Shown: positions 15,127 through 23,715, counted from the stretch's first letter. The stretch: DNA of 28,756 nt from Candidatus Kappaea frigidicola (GCA_030765555.1 JAVCCI010000046.1:1-28756); one strand, 5' to 3'. Numbers and translations are program-made. Notes: a model not told the origin generated them from the letters alone.

Positions 15127-15145
15127 TGAGATTGAGTCGCAATTA
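15123..15145 (+). promoter_or_regulatory. Putative Fur box / operator
   Basis: A 23-base inverted repeat with outer arms TAATTG (15123-15128) and CAATTA (15140-15145). Nine of eleven base pairs around the central base are complementary. The inner part fits the 7-1-7 layout of Fur boxes (TGAnAnT-n-AnTnnCA). Position over the -10 of a promoter driving fur and feoAB supports iron-dependent autoregulation. The exact protein is inferred. Confidence 0.65.
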
Positions 15146-15159
15146 CATTGAGGTGATAT

Positions 15160-15597
15160 ATGCCTGAAGCAGAAAAAAGATTTACAAAATATTTATGTGA
15201 ACATCAGTATAAACTTACTCCTCAGAGAAAAGTTATCTTGCAAGCTGCAAGGGAGATTAAGGGGCACTTTAATGCTGATAAGCTTTATGATGAGTCTAGC
15301 ACATTAGATAAGAGTGTATCTAGGGCTTCCGTGTATAGAACTATACCTCTTTTGGTTGAGGCTGGTTTGATTATGGAAACAATGAGAAGTCAAAGCAAAA
15401 CTAGCTATGAGAATGTTTTTAAAGGTTTGTATCATGATCATCTTATTTGTGCAACATGTGGTAAGATTATCGAATTTAGAAATGATGAACTTATGAGGCT
15501 TCAAAATAAGATATGTAAACCTTTTAATTTTAAACCAACTGAGCATATGACGGCAATAAAAGGATACTGCAAAAAATGTCAGAGCAAAAAAAATTAA
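15160..15597 (+). CDS. fur: Fur-family ferric uptake regulator
   Basis: A 145-residue metal-dependent repressor. The N-terminal winged helix contains LTPQRKVILQAA and SRASVYRTIPLLVEAGLI. The dimerisation domain carries the metal-site YHDHLIC with His92 and His94, then the two structural zinc pairs Cys97/Cys100 and Cys137/Cys140. All are intact. Paralogues PerR and Zur share these features, but the direct link to feoA and feoB points to iron. GAGGTG lies upstream of the ATG. A 23-base palindrome over the promoter -10 suggests it represses its own operon when iron is sufficient. It overlaps feoA by 22 bases. Confidence 0.93.
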   Translation: MPEAEKRFTKYLCEHQYKLTPQRKVILQAAREIKGHFNADKLYDESSTLDKSVSRASVYRTIPLLVEAGLIMETMRSQSKTSYENVFKGLYHDHLICATCGKIIEFRNDELMRLQNKICKPFNFKPTEHMTAIKGYCKKCQSKKN

Positions 15598-15812
15598 TTC
15601 AGCTTAAGGCAGGCGAAGTAGCAAGGGTAATTAGTGTTGTAGGTGGAATGCAATTTCAAAGAAAATTAGAAAGCCTAGGTATAAGGGTGGGCACTAAATT
15701 AACTAATGTCAGTTCACATTTCTGGCGTGGGCCTGTTACTGTAAGAGTAAATCAATCATCAGTTGCTATAGGGCATGGTATGGCTAGTAAAATAGTTGTG
15801 GAGATAGAATGA
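15576..15812 (+). CDS. feoA: Ferrous iron transport protein A (FeoA)
   Basis: A 78-residue SH3-like cytoplasmic protein that partners FeoB. Motifs are IQLKAGEVARVISVVGG, FQRKLESLGIRVGTKL and the C-terminal SVAIGHGMASKIVVE (family: iALg..lAekI.V). Length is typical. The ATG is inside the last codons of fur (22-base overlap) with AAGGA about 11 bases upstream, so translation is coupled to fur. Its stop overlaps the feoB start by four bases. Expression should follow the Fur-regulated promoter upstream. Confidence 0.94.
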   Translation: MSEQKKLIQLKAGEVARVISVVGGMQFQRKLESLGIRVGTKLTNVSSHFWRGPVTVRVNQSSVAIGHGMASKIVVEIE

Positions 15813-17518
15813 AAAAAATAGTTTTAATGGGAAACCCTAATGTTGGTAAGAGTGCTATATTTTCTAGACTAACTGGAGCTAAGGTTATAATTTCTAATTA
15901 TGCCGGGACTACGGTGGAATATACCAAGGGGTACCTTAAGACTCATGAGCTTAAATATGAAATAATTGATGTCCCTGGCACATATGCTATAGATGGTTCT
16001 GCTAAATCTGATGAAGTAGCTAGGAAAATGCTTGAGGGTTCTGATTTAATTATAAATGTAGTTGATGCGACTAATCTCGAGCGTAATTTATATCTTACTA
16101 TTGAATTATTAGAAAAAGACGTCCCCATGATTATAGCTTTAAATATGTGGGATGATACCAAGCATAAAGGTGTAGATATTGATGTAAAGAAATTAGAGGA
16201 AAAGCTAGGAATTCCGGTAGTTTGCACTTGTGGGCTAACAGCGGAAGGCATAAAGGAATTAGTTGATAGATTAAAAGAGGCTAAGACGGCACATTCTAAA
16301 CATAAAAATAGTGATGATATTTGGAAGACAATCGGAGATATCGTAACCGAAACTCAGAGACTCAGTCATCGACATCATACACTAATAGATAGATTAGAAG
16401 ACTTAACCATTAAACCGGCAACTGGTTTACCAGTAGCTGCGGGTGTTATTGTGATGAGTTTTTGGATTGTGCGTTTTATTGGAGAAGGACTGATTAATTA
16501 TGTTCTTAACCCGATATTTGAGAATTTTTACAAACCATTAATCATGCACTTAAGCAATCTCTTGGGCTCTGAGAGTTTTATTCATCAGGTGGTTATTGGT
16601 TCTTTGTTTGAGGGAGAGATTGATTTTGGCCTTTCTTTTGGGTTATTAACAACGGGACTTTATGTTCCCTTGGTGCAAGTTTTACCATATATTTTAAGTT
16701 TTTATTTTATATTGGGTTTACTGGAAGACCTAGGTTATCTTCCTAGGTTAGGAGTTTTAGTTGATAATTTAATGCATAGGGTTGGTTTGCATGGGTACTC
16801 AGTGATTTCAATGATATTGGGCTTAGGGTGCAATGTGCCCGGAGCATTATCAATGAGAATTCTTGAGACTAGAAGAGAGAGGTTTATTGCAGCTACGTTA
16901 ATGGCCATTGCTGTACCTTGTATGGCCCAAATTGCGGTGATAATCGGTCTTGTGGGTCAAAGAGGCGGCATGGCTCTGTCTATTGTTTTTCTAACTTTAT
17001 TTCTGATTTGGGTTATTTTAGGTTTAATTTTAAATAAAGTTTTAAAAGGTAATAGCCCTGAAATACTTATAGAAGTCCCTCCATATAGATTTCCACAGCT
17101 TAAATCTTTAGCTAAAAAAGTTTGGATGCGCACTCAGGGTTTTTTAAAAGAGGCGTTGCCCTATGTGCTTTTAGGTGTCTTAGTTGTCAATATTCTTTAT
17201 TTTTTAGGGATTGTAGACTACTTAGCTAATGTTTTTACTCCTGTAATATGTAAATTATGGGGCTTGCCCAAAGAGACTATAGGGGCTCTTCTAATAGGTT
17301 TTTTGAGAAAAGATGTGGCTGTGGGCATGTTGGGCCCTTTAAACTTAAGCGATAAACAACTTATAATTTCCTCGGTTATATTGGCTATCTATTTTCCATG
17401 TGTAGCTACATTTATGGTATTGGTAAAAGAATTGGGATTAAAGGATATGGCTAAATCAGCTCTGATAATGGTTTTGGTGGCTTTGCTTGTGGGAGGACTT
17501 CTAAATATAATACTTTAA
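15809..17518 (+). CDS. feoB: Ferrous iron transporter FeoB
   Basis: Inner-membrane Fe(II) transporter with an N-terminal G domain. G1 is GNPNVGKS (residues 8-15), G3 is DVPGTY (54-59), G4 is NMWD (112-115). A short helical segment leads to the membrane domain with the first FeoB gate motif GLGCNVPGA and LETRRERFIAATLMAIAVPC. The more usual SCSARLP string after this motif is replaced by VPCMAQ, and the second gate reads FPCVATFMVLVKELG. At 569 residues it is shorter than E. coli FeoB (773) but within range of compact FeoB from anaerobes. It is the last gene of the Fur-controlled operon; the four-base overlap with feoA implies coupling. Confidence 0.95.
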   Translation: MKKIVLMGNPNVGKSAIFSRLTGAKVIISNYAGTTVEYTKGYLKTHELKYEIIDVPGTYAIDGSAKSDEVARKMLEGSDLIINVVDATNLERNLYLTIELLEKDVPMIIALNMWDDTKHKGVDIDVKKLEEKLGIPVVCTCGLTAEGIKELVDRLKEAKTAHSKHKNSDDIWKTIGDIVTETQRLSHRHHTLIDRLEDLTIKPATGLPVAAGVIVMSFWIVRFIGEGLINYVLNPIFENFYKPLIMHLSNLLGSESFIHQVVIGSLFEGEIDFGLSFGLLTTGLYVPLVQVLPYILSFYFILGLLEDLGYLPRLGVLVDNLMHRVGLHGYSVISMILGLGCNVPGALSMRILETRRERFIAATLMAIAVPCMAQIAVIIGLVGQRGGMALSIVFLTLFLIWVILGLILNKVLKGNSPEILIEVPPYRFPQLKSLAKKVWMRTQGFLKEALPYVLLGVLVVNILYFLGIVDYLANVFTPVICKLWGLPKETIGALLIGFLRKDVAVGMLGPLNLSDKQLIISSVILAIYFPCVATFMVLVKELGLKDMAKSALIMVLVALLVGGLLNIIL

Positions 17519-17536
17519 AAAGTGTTAATAGATGCG

Positions 17537-17565
17537 TTGACTAGCTATAAGTGATGAGTTATAAT
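17537..17565 (+). promoter_or_regulatory. Sigma70-type promoter for the PEGA lipoprotein operon
   Basis: TTGACT (17537-17542), 17-base spacer, TATAAT (17560-17565). It lies in the 87-base gap after feoB and should begin a transcript near 17572 covering the lipoprotein and the glucanase, probably continuing into thi4. Confidence 0.7.
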
Positions 17566-17605
17566 ATATTCTATATAAAAAACTATAACTATTTGAGACT
17601 AAACA

Positions 17606-18007
17606 ATGAAATTTATTAAAAAATACATATTATGGTTTATATTAATTGGGTGTTTATTTGTAACTTCTGGGTGTGTTCGCAGGAAGCTTACTGTTAAGTC
17701 TGATCCCTCACAAGCACAGGTATATTTTGACGGTAAGTATATAGGGGAGACGCCAGTTGATTTTGACTTTGAGTGGTATTGGGAACATAATGTTGAGTTG
17801 AAAAAAGATGGTTATGAAACAATAAGTACCTCTGAAGAAATTAAAGCACCAGTTTATATGTGGATACCTCTTGATTTAGCCATGGAACTTCTTCCTTTTA
17901 TAGTCAGAGATGACCGCGAGCTTACATATACTTTAAAACCCCACGAGGTGTCGGTTGAGAGCGATGATCAAGAAGTAATTATTGAGGAAATCGATCTTAG
18001 CGACTAA
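17606..18007 (+). CDS. PEGA-domain lipoprotein
   Basis: A 133-residue exported protein. The signal peptide has a Lys-rich start, a hydrophobic core and the lipobox VTSGC, with the lipidated cysteine at position 23. The PEGA-type beta domain follows: KLTVKSDPSQAQVYFDGKYIGETPVDFDFEWYWEHNVELKKDGYE (key parts SDPSQAQVYFDGKYIGETP and HNVELKKDGYE). The mature protein lacks Asp at +2, so outer-membrane placement is likely if the host follows the usual Lol rule. PEGA domains are thought to bind glycans or act as surface modules. It is 25 bases upstream of the glucanase start, so the two are likely co-expressed. Confidence 0.85.
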   Translation: MKFIKKYILWFILIGCLFVTSGCVRRKLTVKSDPSQAQVYFDGKYIGETPVDFDFEWYWEHNVELKKDGYETISTSEEIKAPVYMWIPLDLAMELLPFIVRDDRELTYTLKPHEVSVESDDQEVIIEEIDLSD

Positions 18008-18032
18008 TTCCAAAAAACTATATGGAGAGAGC

Positions 18033-20915
18033 ATGAAAATCAAATGGAATTTTATCTTTTTGCTAGCTTGTTTTGTTATGATATTTACCCTGCAGCCTGC
18101 CTGGGGATTTTCAAAAGGTATTAATTGTGGAGGCATGCCATATACAACTAGTGATGGTAAGAAATTTGCTGCTGATATGGAGTATCAAAATAATTTAAAA
18201 AGTGGATATATGGGTGGCAATAAAAGTTCAACTGACTACAATATAAATGGAACAAATGACCCTGATTTATTCAAAACAGATCGTTGGGGTTTTGATGAAT
18301 ATAAATTTGATGTGCCAGAGGGTGTTTATAAGGTATCTTTATATTTGGCCGAGACTCATTTTGAGAGTCAAGCAGATAGAGTTTTCGATATATACGTTGA
18401 GGATAAGATAGTTGAAAAAGATTTTGATATAATTTCAAAATATGGAAAGAATGAAGCAGCTATCATATCCTTTGTTACTAGAGTTACAGATGGGCAGCTT
18501 GTCATTAAAGCGGATGCTTCAGTAGATCAGCCTAAGCTTTGTGCTATCTACATAGAAGATTTATCCAAAGATAATCAACCTCCTCAAGCCCCTGAAATTA
18601 AAGATTTAATATCTCATGATTCTGCTGCAGGCTTTATCTGGCAAGAAAGCCCTGATAACGATATAGCAGGATATGATGTTTATCGAGAAGTATACTCAGA
18701 AGGCAAAAGTAAATTCGAGAAATTGAATAAACAATTAATCATAATACCTGCTTATATTGATAAAGGTTTGAGTAATGATACAACTTATGTTTACAGGCTT
18801 AAAGCAGTTGATGTATTTGGCAATGAAAGTGAATATTCAAAATCTTTTAATATAAAACCAATTAAAAAATCGGCCAATGAATTAATTCTGAGATTGAATT
18901 GTGGCGGTGAGGCTGTAGATATTTCAAAAAATTGTGGTTTTGTAGCTGATAGAGAATATAATCCAGCTATTGGTTATGGGTTTAAAGGTGGTGTGGAAAT
19001 TATAGGTGAAGCGGTTGATAAATTTCCAATATATGCATCAATGAGAGAAGGTTTTAAAGAATACATTTATGATGTTCCTGACGGAATTTATAGAGTTATA
19101 CTTTGTTTCACAGAGCCTGAATATAATCGGGAAGCTAAGCGTCTTTTTGATGTGTATGTGGAAGATAAATTGGTTTTTGATAATCTAGATGTTTACACAG
19201 AATCCCACGATTGCGAATTCGTGGTTAAAGAGTATATTACTCTTATTAAAGACGGACAACTCAATATTAAAGCTGAAAAGAGCTTTAGTTTTCCTGTGAT
19301 GACTTATTTAGCTGTGATTCCATTTGATGCTGATAATGTGGTTCCTGTGAAAGTTGAGGATGTAAAGGTTGAGGGTAGGGAAGATAGAGTGTTTGTTTCC
19401 TGGAATCAAGCAAAGGATAATGATGTAATTGGATATAACGTTTATAAATCATATAAAAAGAACAAGGGTTATAAAAAAATTAATTTAGATCCTGTGGGTC
19501 AGAATTATTTTAGAGATAATGATGTAGCATTAGGTAAACATTACTATTATCAGATAACAGCTTTAGATGCTTCGCTAAATGAGAGTCAGTCTTCAGAGGT
19601 AATTAGGGTTGATGTAGAAAAATTAAGTGATGATGAATTTCTTGACATGGTAGAGAAAGCAGCATTTGCATTTTTTTGGGATGAAGCCGATCAGTATACA
19701 GGCTTTGTTAAAGATCGCTCAGATACTCATATCGTTAGTACAGCTTCCATAGGATTTGGCTTATCAGCCATGATTGTTGGGGCGGAGAGAGGTTATAAGG
19801 ATGAACTAGAAATTGAAGAAAGAGTTTATAGTATTCTAAAAACTCTTAATGAGGGCCCTAAGAAATTCGGCCTATATTTTCATTATGTGGATTATGATGG
19901 TGAAATATCAAGAACAGGTTATGAGAAAGCAATTTCTACTATTGATTCAGGCATTCTCTTTATGGGAATTATTACGGCTGGTGAGTATTTTCATGGCCGC
20001 GTAAAAGAGGAAGCTGATAAGATGATAGGGGATGCCGATTGGCAGTCAATGGTTGATAAAAGTCGTGACATGATTTTTATGGCTTGGGTACCTAATGATC
20101 AAAATAATATAGAAGGTAATGGGCAATATCATAGTACTTGGGATTATTATACGGATGAAGCTATTATATGTTCATTGTTAGGTATTTCTGCCCCTAATAA
20201 AGATTATCGTATTTCACCAACTTCTTTTTATAGGTGGAGAAGATCTTGGGGTAAGTATTTACCTAAAACTAAGGGCTTAGAACCTGGAAATGATTTTGTT
20301 TATAGTTGGAGTGGTTGTACATTTACATATCAGTTTGCTCATTGTTGGATAGATTTTAGTAAACTTGGTAAAGACCAACCAAAGAAACTAGGCTTGGGTT
20401 GTTCAGCTGTTGATTGGTATGAAAATACAATAGAAGCTATGAAAACAGCTAGACTTTATTGCATGGATAAAAGTAAACAATATAAAACGTTCTCGGATAA
20501 TAGCTGGGGCCTGACGGCTTGTGCTTCCAAAAATGGATATTTAGTGGTTGGAGCAATGCCTAAAGGAGACATGCATGATAATCCGGGTGATGGAACTATG
20601 GCTCCTTATGGTGCAGGGTGTGCTTTGCCTTTTTTACCAGAAGAATCATTAGCAGCCCTAAGATATTATTATGATTTGAAAGATGCTGATGGGCATAGAC
20701 TTGTTTGGAAAGATGAGTACGAAGGTGGTTTTGGTTTCTGGGATAGCTTTAACTTGGATAATGGCTATGTTGCTGAGCTGGTAATTGGTATAGATCAGGG
20801 ACCTCTTATATTATCCATTGAAAATTATCGTAGTGGTCTTATATGGAAAACATTTATGAAAAATAAAAATATCCAACAAGGTTTAAAAAGAATTGGCTTT
20901 GAGAAGCTAAACTAA
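18033..20915 (+). CDS. Secreted multidomain glycoside hydrolase: malectin-Fn3-malectin-Fn3-glycoamylase (GH144-like)
   Basis: The ATG at 18033 has GGAGAG upstream and gives a clean signal peptide ending PAWG; an in-frame upstream ATG at 17982 would bury it and overlap the lipoprotein gene. The 960-residue protein reads, approximately: malectin-like domain 1 (28-175, KGINCGGMPYTTSDGKKFAAD), Fn3 (180-275), malectin-like 2 (284-430, LRLNCGGEAVD), Fn3 (436-528) and a C-terminal glycoamylase-like catalytic domain (530-955). The last shows FFWDEADQYTGFVKDRSD, SWSGCTFTYQF, SWGLTACASKNGY, GTMAPYGAG and GIDQGPLILSIENYRSGLIW, typical of PF10091 and GH144. Characterised GH144 enzymes are endo-beta-1,2-glucanases. 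Malectin-like modules should bind carbohydrate. No anchor is seen at the C-terminus, so the enzyme is periplasmic or released. Confidence 0.88.
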   Translation: MKIKWNFIFLLACFVMIFTLQPAWGFSKGINCGGMPYTTSDGKKFAADMEYQNNLKSGYMGGNKSSTDYNINGTNDPDLFKTDRWGFDEYKFDVPEGVYKVSLYLAETHFESQADRVFDIYVEDKIVEKDFDIISKYGKNEAAIISFVTRVTDGQLVIKADASVDQPKLCAIYIEDLSKDNQPPQAPEIKDLISHDSAAGFIWQESPDNDIAGYDVYREVYSEGKSKFEKLNKQLIIIPAYIDKGLSNDTTYVYRLKAVDVFGNESEYSKSFNIKPIKKSANELILRLNCGGEAVDISKNCGFVADREYNPAIGYGFKGGVEIIGEAVDKFPIYASMREGFKEYIYDVPDGIYRVILCFTEPEYNREAKRLFDVYVEDKLVFDNLDVYTESHDCEFVVKEYITLIKDGQLNIKAEKSFSFPVMTYLAVIPFDADNVVPVKVEDVKVEGREDRVFVSWNQAKDNDVIGYNVYKSYKKNKGYKKINLDPVGQNYFRDNDVALGKHYYYQITALDASLNESQSSEVIRVDVEKLSDDEFLDMVEKAAFAFFWDEADQYTGFVKDRSDTHIVSTASIGFGLSAMIVGAERGYKDELEIEERVYSILKTLNEGPKKFGLYFHYVDYDGEISRTGYEKAISTIDSGILFMGIITAGEYFHGRVKEEADKMIGDADWQSMVDKSRDMIFMAWVPNDQNNIEGNGQYHSTWDYYTDEAIICSLLGISAPNKDYRISPTSFYRWRRSWGKYLPKTKGLEPGNDFVYSWSGCTFTYQFAHCWIDFSKLGKDQPKKLGLGCSAVDWYENTIEAMKTARLYCMDKSKQYKTFSDNSWGLTACASKNGYLVVGAMPKGDMHDNPGDGTMAPYGAGCALPFLPEESLAALRYYYDLKDADGHRLVWKDEYEGGFGFWDSFNLDNGYVAELVIGIDQGPLILSIENYRSGLIWKTFMKNKNIQQGLKRIGFEKLN

Positions 20916-20944
20916 TATAACCTCGACAAAGTAAAGGAATCACA

Positions 20945-21730
20945 ATGAAGATTGATGACATTACAGTATCTAAGGCGATAATTGAGACATATTCAAAAAA
21001 GTTATTGGACAATCTCAATATAGATGTAGCTATAGTTGGTGGTGGACCTGCCGGTTTATGTGCTGGGTATTATTTAGCTAAAAAAAAATATAAAGTTGCC
21101 CTTTTTGAGCGCAAGTTATCTGTTGGCGGTGGCATGTGGGGTGGCGGGATTATGTTTAATGAAATTGTTGTTCAAAGAGATGCGAAGATTATCTTAGATG
21201 AAATGGGTATTGCTACAAAGGTTTATAAGCCAGGTTATTATGTAGCTGGTTCAGTAGAGGCTGTCTCTGCTCTCATCTATAAAGCAACAAAAGCTGGATT
21301 AACGATATTTAATCTATTGAGCGCAGAAGACGTTATGGTCAGAAAAGATAAGGTTTGTGGATTAGTACTAAATTGGAGTTCGGTTGAAATGGCGGGGTTG
21401 CATATAGATCCTATTGCAATGATGGCTAAATATGTGATTGATGCGACTGGCCATCCAGCTGAAATCGCTCATTTATTAGAAAATAAGCAGGGAGTTAAGC
21501 TAAAAACAAAAACCGGTAAGGTTATGGGTGAGAAATCCATGTGGGCAGATGTAGGTGAGAAGTCTATCATTAAAAATACATTAGAAATATACCCAGGAGT
21601 TTATGTGTCTGGCATGGCGGCAAATGCTGTTTTTGGCGGCCAACGTATGGGGCCTATTTTTGGAGGTATGCTTTTATCAGGAAAAAAAGTTGCTTCTATG
21701 TTGAGCGCTAAATTGAGAGGGAAGAAATAA
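20945..21730 (+). CDS. thi4: Thiamine thiazole synthase Thi4, sulfide-dependent His-type
   Basis: Makes the adenylated thiazole precursor of thiamine from NAD and glycine. The FAD/NAD motif GGGPAG lies at 32-37, followed by ERKLSVGGGMWGGGIM, RDAKIILDEMG, and the C-terminal YVSGMAANAVFGGQRMGPIFGGML. Yeast THI4 uses a suicide cysteine as its sulfur donor; the equivalent position here appears to be His153 in EMAGLHIDP, as in archaeal enzymes that use free sulfide catalytically with Fe(II). That fits an anaerobic, sulfidic habitat. At 261 residues it is full length. It starts 29 bases after the glucanase with AAAGGA upstream, and its stop shares a base with the panD start. No TPP riboswitch fits in the gap. 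Confidence 0.92.
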   Translation: MKIDDITVSKAIIETYSKKLLDNLNIDVAIVGGGPAGLCAGYYLAKKKYKVALFERKLSVGGGMWGGGIMFNEIVVQRDAKIILDEMGIATKVYKPGYYVAGSVEAVSALIYKATKAGLTIFNLLSAEDVMVRKDKVCGLVLNWSSVEMAGLHIDPIAMMAKYVIDATGHPAEIAHLLENKQGVKLKTKTGKVMGEKSMWADVGEKSIIKNTLEIYPGVYVSGMAANAVFGGQRMGPIFGGMLLSGKKVASMLSAKLRGKK

Positions 21731-22080
21731 TGTTTAAGAAATTTTGTATGGCTAAAATTCATAGGGCTACAATAAAAAAGAAAGATATAGAATATAAAGG
21801 AAGCATCGGAATAGATAAAGCTCTTCTTGGAAAATCAGGGATATTACCCGATGAGATGGTTTTAGTTCTTAACTATAACAATGGGGTAAGATTTGAAACA
21901 TATGTAATTGAAGAAGAAGAAGGGTCGGGCCTTATCGCTCTTTATGGTCCCGCTGCAAAATTGGGAGAAATTGGGGATGAAGTAATTATTATTTCTAGTG
22001 CTTATTTGACTCCTGAAGAAGCCCAAAAGCATACTATAAAAGTTTTAAAAGTAGATAATAAAAACCAGGTTGTAGATTAA
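21730..22080 (+). CDS. panD: Aspartate 1-decarboxylase precursor PanD
   Basis: Pyruvoyl enzyme converting L-aspartate to beta-alanine for pantothenate and coenzyme A synthesis. The start KKFCMAKIHRATI is typical, and the self-cleavage pair is Gly24-Ser25 in EYKGSIGID, at the canonical position. The active-site residues Arg54, Thr57 and Tyr58 (VRFETYVI) match family numbering, and NGxxFETYVI and YGPAAKLGEIGDEVIII are conserved. At 116 residues it is usual length. The ATG overlaps the thi4 stop by one base and trxB begins two bases after its stop, so it belongs to one transcript. No other pantothenate gene is in the window. Confidence 0.97.
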   Translation: MFKKFCMAKIHRATIKKKDIEYKGSIGIDKALLGKSGILPDEMVLVLNYNNGVRFETYVIEEEEGSGLIALYGPAAKLGEIGDEVIIISSAYLTPEEAQKHTIKVLKVDNKNQVVD

Positions 22081-22081
22081 T

Positions 22082-23011
22082 ATGTCAGAAATAAAAAAAG
22101 AGATAATAATAGTTGGGGCAGGTCCAGCTGGCCTTACAGCAGCTATGTATGCAAAAAGAGCTAATAAAGATATTATTTTGTTAGAACCCAATCTTGTTGG
22201 TGGACAACTGACTTGGTCTAGTATTGTTGAAAATTACCCCGGCTTTGAATCTGGCATAAAGGGTATGGAGTTAGCTGAGCATATGAGGAAGCAAGTAGAG
22301 GGGATCGGCGTTAGTATTATATCTTCTAAAGCCACCGAGATCACTCAACAGGATTCAAGTTATTTAATCAAGACTGAAAAAGATTCCTATCAGGCACAAG
22401 CTATTATTATATCTACAGGAGCTTTTCCAAAGAAGTTGAATGTTCCAGGAGAGAGTGATTATATAGCTAAGGGAGTTTCTTACTGCGCAACTTGTGATGC
22501 GCCTTTATTCAAAAATAAGATAGTAGCTGTTATTGGAGGTGGCGATGTAGCTTTAGAAGAGGCCTTATATCTAAGTGAATATGCATCAAAGGTTTATTTA
22601 ATACATAGGCGTCAAGGATTTAGAGCAGCTGCAGTTTTAGAGGATAAAGTTAAAAATAACAAGAAAATTGAATTAATTCTAGATTCTACGGTTGAATCTA
22701 TTGAAGGGGATAAAGTTGTAAAGCAGTTAGAAATTAAGAATAAGTTAAATCAAGAGAAAAGAACAATAGAACTTGAAGGAGTTTTTATATTTATAGGATT
22801 AAACCCTAATTCTGAGCTCGTCGAGACTTTAGTTAAGACGGATGAAGATAAACTTATTTTAACTGATGAAAGCATGGCTTGTAGTGTAAAAGGTGTTTTT
22901 GCAGCTGGAGATGTAAGAAGAAAGGAATATAGACAAATTGTCTTAGCTTGTGCTGATGGAGCTATAGCTGGTTTGTCGGCTAGTAGGTATATAAATGAAA
23001 ACTGTAATTAA
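22082..23011 (+). CDS. trxB: Thioredoxin reductase
   Basis: FAD enzyme that uses NADPH to reduce thioredoxin. FAD motif GAGPAG at 12-17, then NYPGFESGIKGMEL, the redox-active CATC at Cys135-Cys138 (GVSYCATCDAP), NADPH motif GGGDVALEEA from 152, and the C-terminal GVFAAGDVRRKEYRQIVLA with the second FAD motif. At 309 residues it is complete. It lies two bases after panD and overlaps the radical-SAM gene downstream by 17 bases. Class I ribonucleotide reductase and other thiol systems could use the reduced thioredoxin, but none is in the window; a ferredoxin-dependent variant cannot be ruled out from sequence alone. Confidence 0.97.
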   Translation: MSEIKKEIIIVGAGPAGLTAAMYAKRANKDIILLEPNLVGGQLTWSSIVENYPGFESGIKGMELAEHMRKQVEGIGVSIISSKATEITQQDSSYLIKTEKDSYQAQAIIISTGAFPKKLNVPGESDYIAKGVSYCATCDAPLFKNKIVAVIGGGDVALEEALYLSEYASKVYLIHRRQGFRAAAVLEDKVKNNKKIELILDSTVESIEGDKVVKQLEIKNKLNQEKRTIELEGVFIFIGLNPNSELVETLVKTDEDKLILTDESMACSVKGVFAAGDVRRKEYRQIVLACADGAIAGLSASRYINENCN

Positions 23012-23711
23012 AGGTTTTATAAAATCATCACTTTTAGATTGGGACGGAAAGATTGTCTCGACATTATATGTGCCTCATTGTAATATGAGATGTCCATTTT
23101 GTCATAATAGAAGTTTTATTTTAACCCCTGACGATCATCCCTCTGTAGAAATTAACGAGATACTTGATTTTTATAAGGAGCGCAAAAATTTTCTTGATGG
23201 TATCTGTTTAACCGGGGGAGAGCCTTGCTTGTATGATGATTTAGTTGAAGTTTTAAAACCTTTCAAAGAAGCAGGAGCATTGATTAAGTTAGACAGCAAT
23301 GGTACTTCTCCAGAAAAAATTAGAGAATTAGTAGATGCAAAACTTATTGATTATATTGCTATGGACATAAAAAATGCTTTAGAATTTGAGAAATACAAAA
23401 AAGCTTCATCTCTTAAAAGTGAAGTTTTGTTTGAAAATGTAAAGGAAAGCATAAATTATATTAAAAATTGTAAATTACCCTATGAATTTAGAACAACAGT
23501 AGTTCCAACAATTCATGAAAAGCAAGATATAATTGATATTGCTAAATTTATTAAGGGCGCGGAAAAATATGCTCTTCAAAATTTCCAACCAGAGAATACT
23601 TTAGATGTAAATTTTGAAAAATTAACTCCTTTTACAGTTAATGATATTGAAGAAATGGCAGATTCTATTAAGTCTTTGATTGAAAAGGTTGTTGTTAGGG
23701 CGAAGGGTTGA
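22995..23711 (+). CDS. Anaerobic ribonucleoside-triphosphate reductase activase-like radical SAM protein (NrdG2 type)
   Basis: A 238-residue radical SAM enzyme. The [4Fe-4S] cluster motif is Cys29-x3-Cys33-x2-Cys36 in PHCNMRCPFCHN, preceded by SSLLDWDGKIVSTLYVP, the usual lead-in of the NrdG2 group. LTGGEPCLYDDL is the GGE SAM-binding motif, and YIAMDIKNALE, TTVVPTIH and QNFQPENTLD follow. The members activate class III anaerobic ribonucleotide reductase by making its glycyl radical, although some act on other glycyl-radical enzymes. The expected partner nrdD is not in the window, so the target is inferred. It overlaps trxB by 17 bases, and def follows four bases on. Confidence 0.87.
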   Translation: MKTVIKGFIKSSLLDWDGKIVSTLYVPHCNMRCPFCHNRSFILTPDDHPSVEINEILDFYKERKNFLDGICLTGGEPCLYDDLVEVLKPFKEAGALIKLDSNGTSPEKIRELVDAKLIDYIAMDIKNALEFEKYKKASSLKSEVLFENVKESINYIKNCKLPYEFRTTVVPTIHEKQDIIDIAKFIKGAEKYALQNFQPENTLDVNFEKLTPFTVNDIEEMADSIKSLIEKVVVRAKG

Positions 23712-23715
23712 ATAA

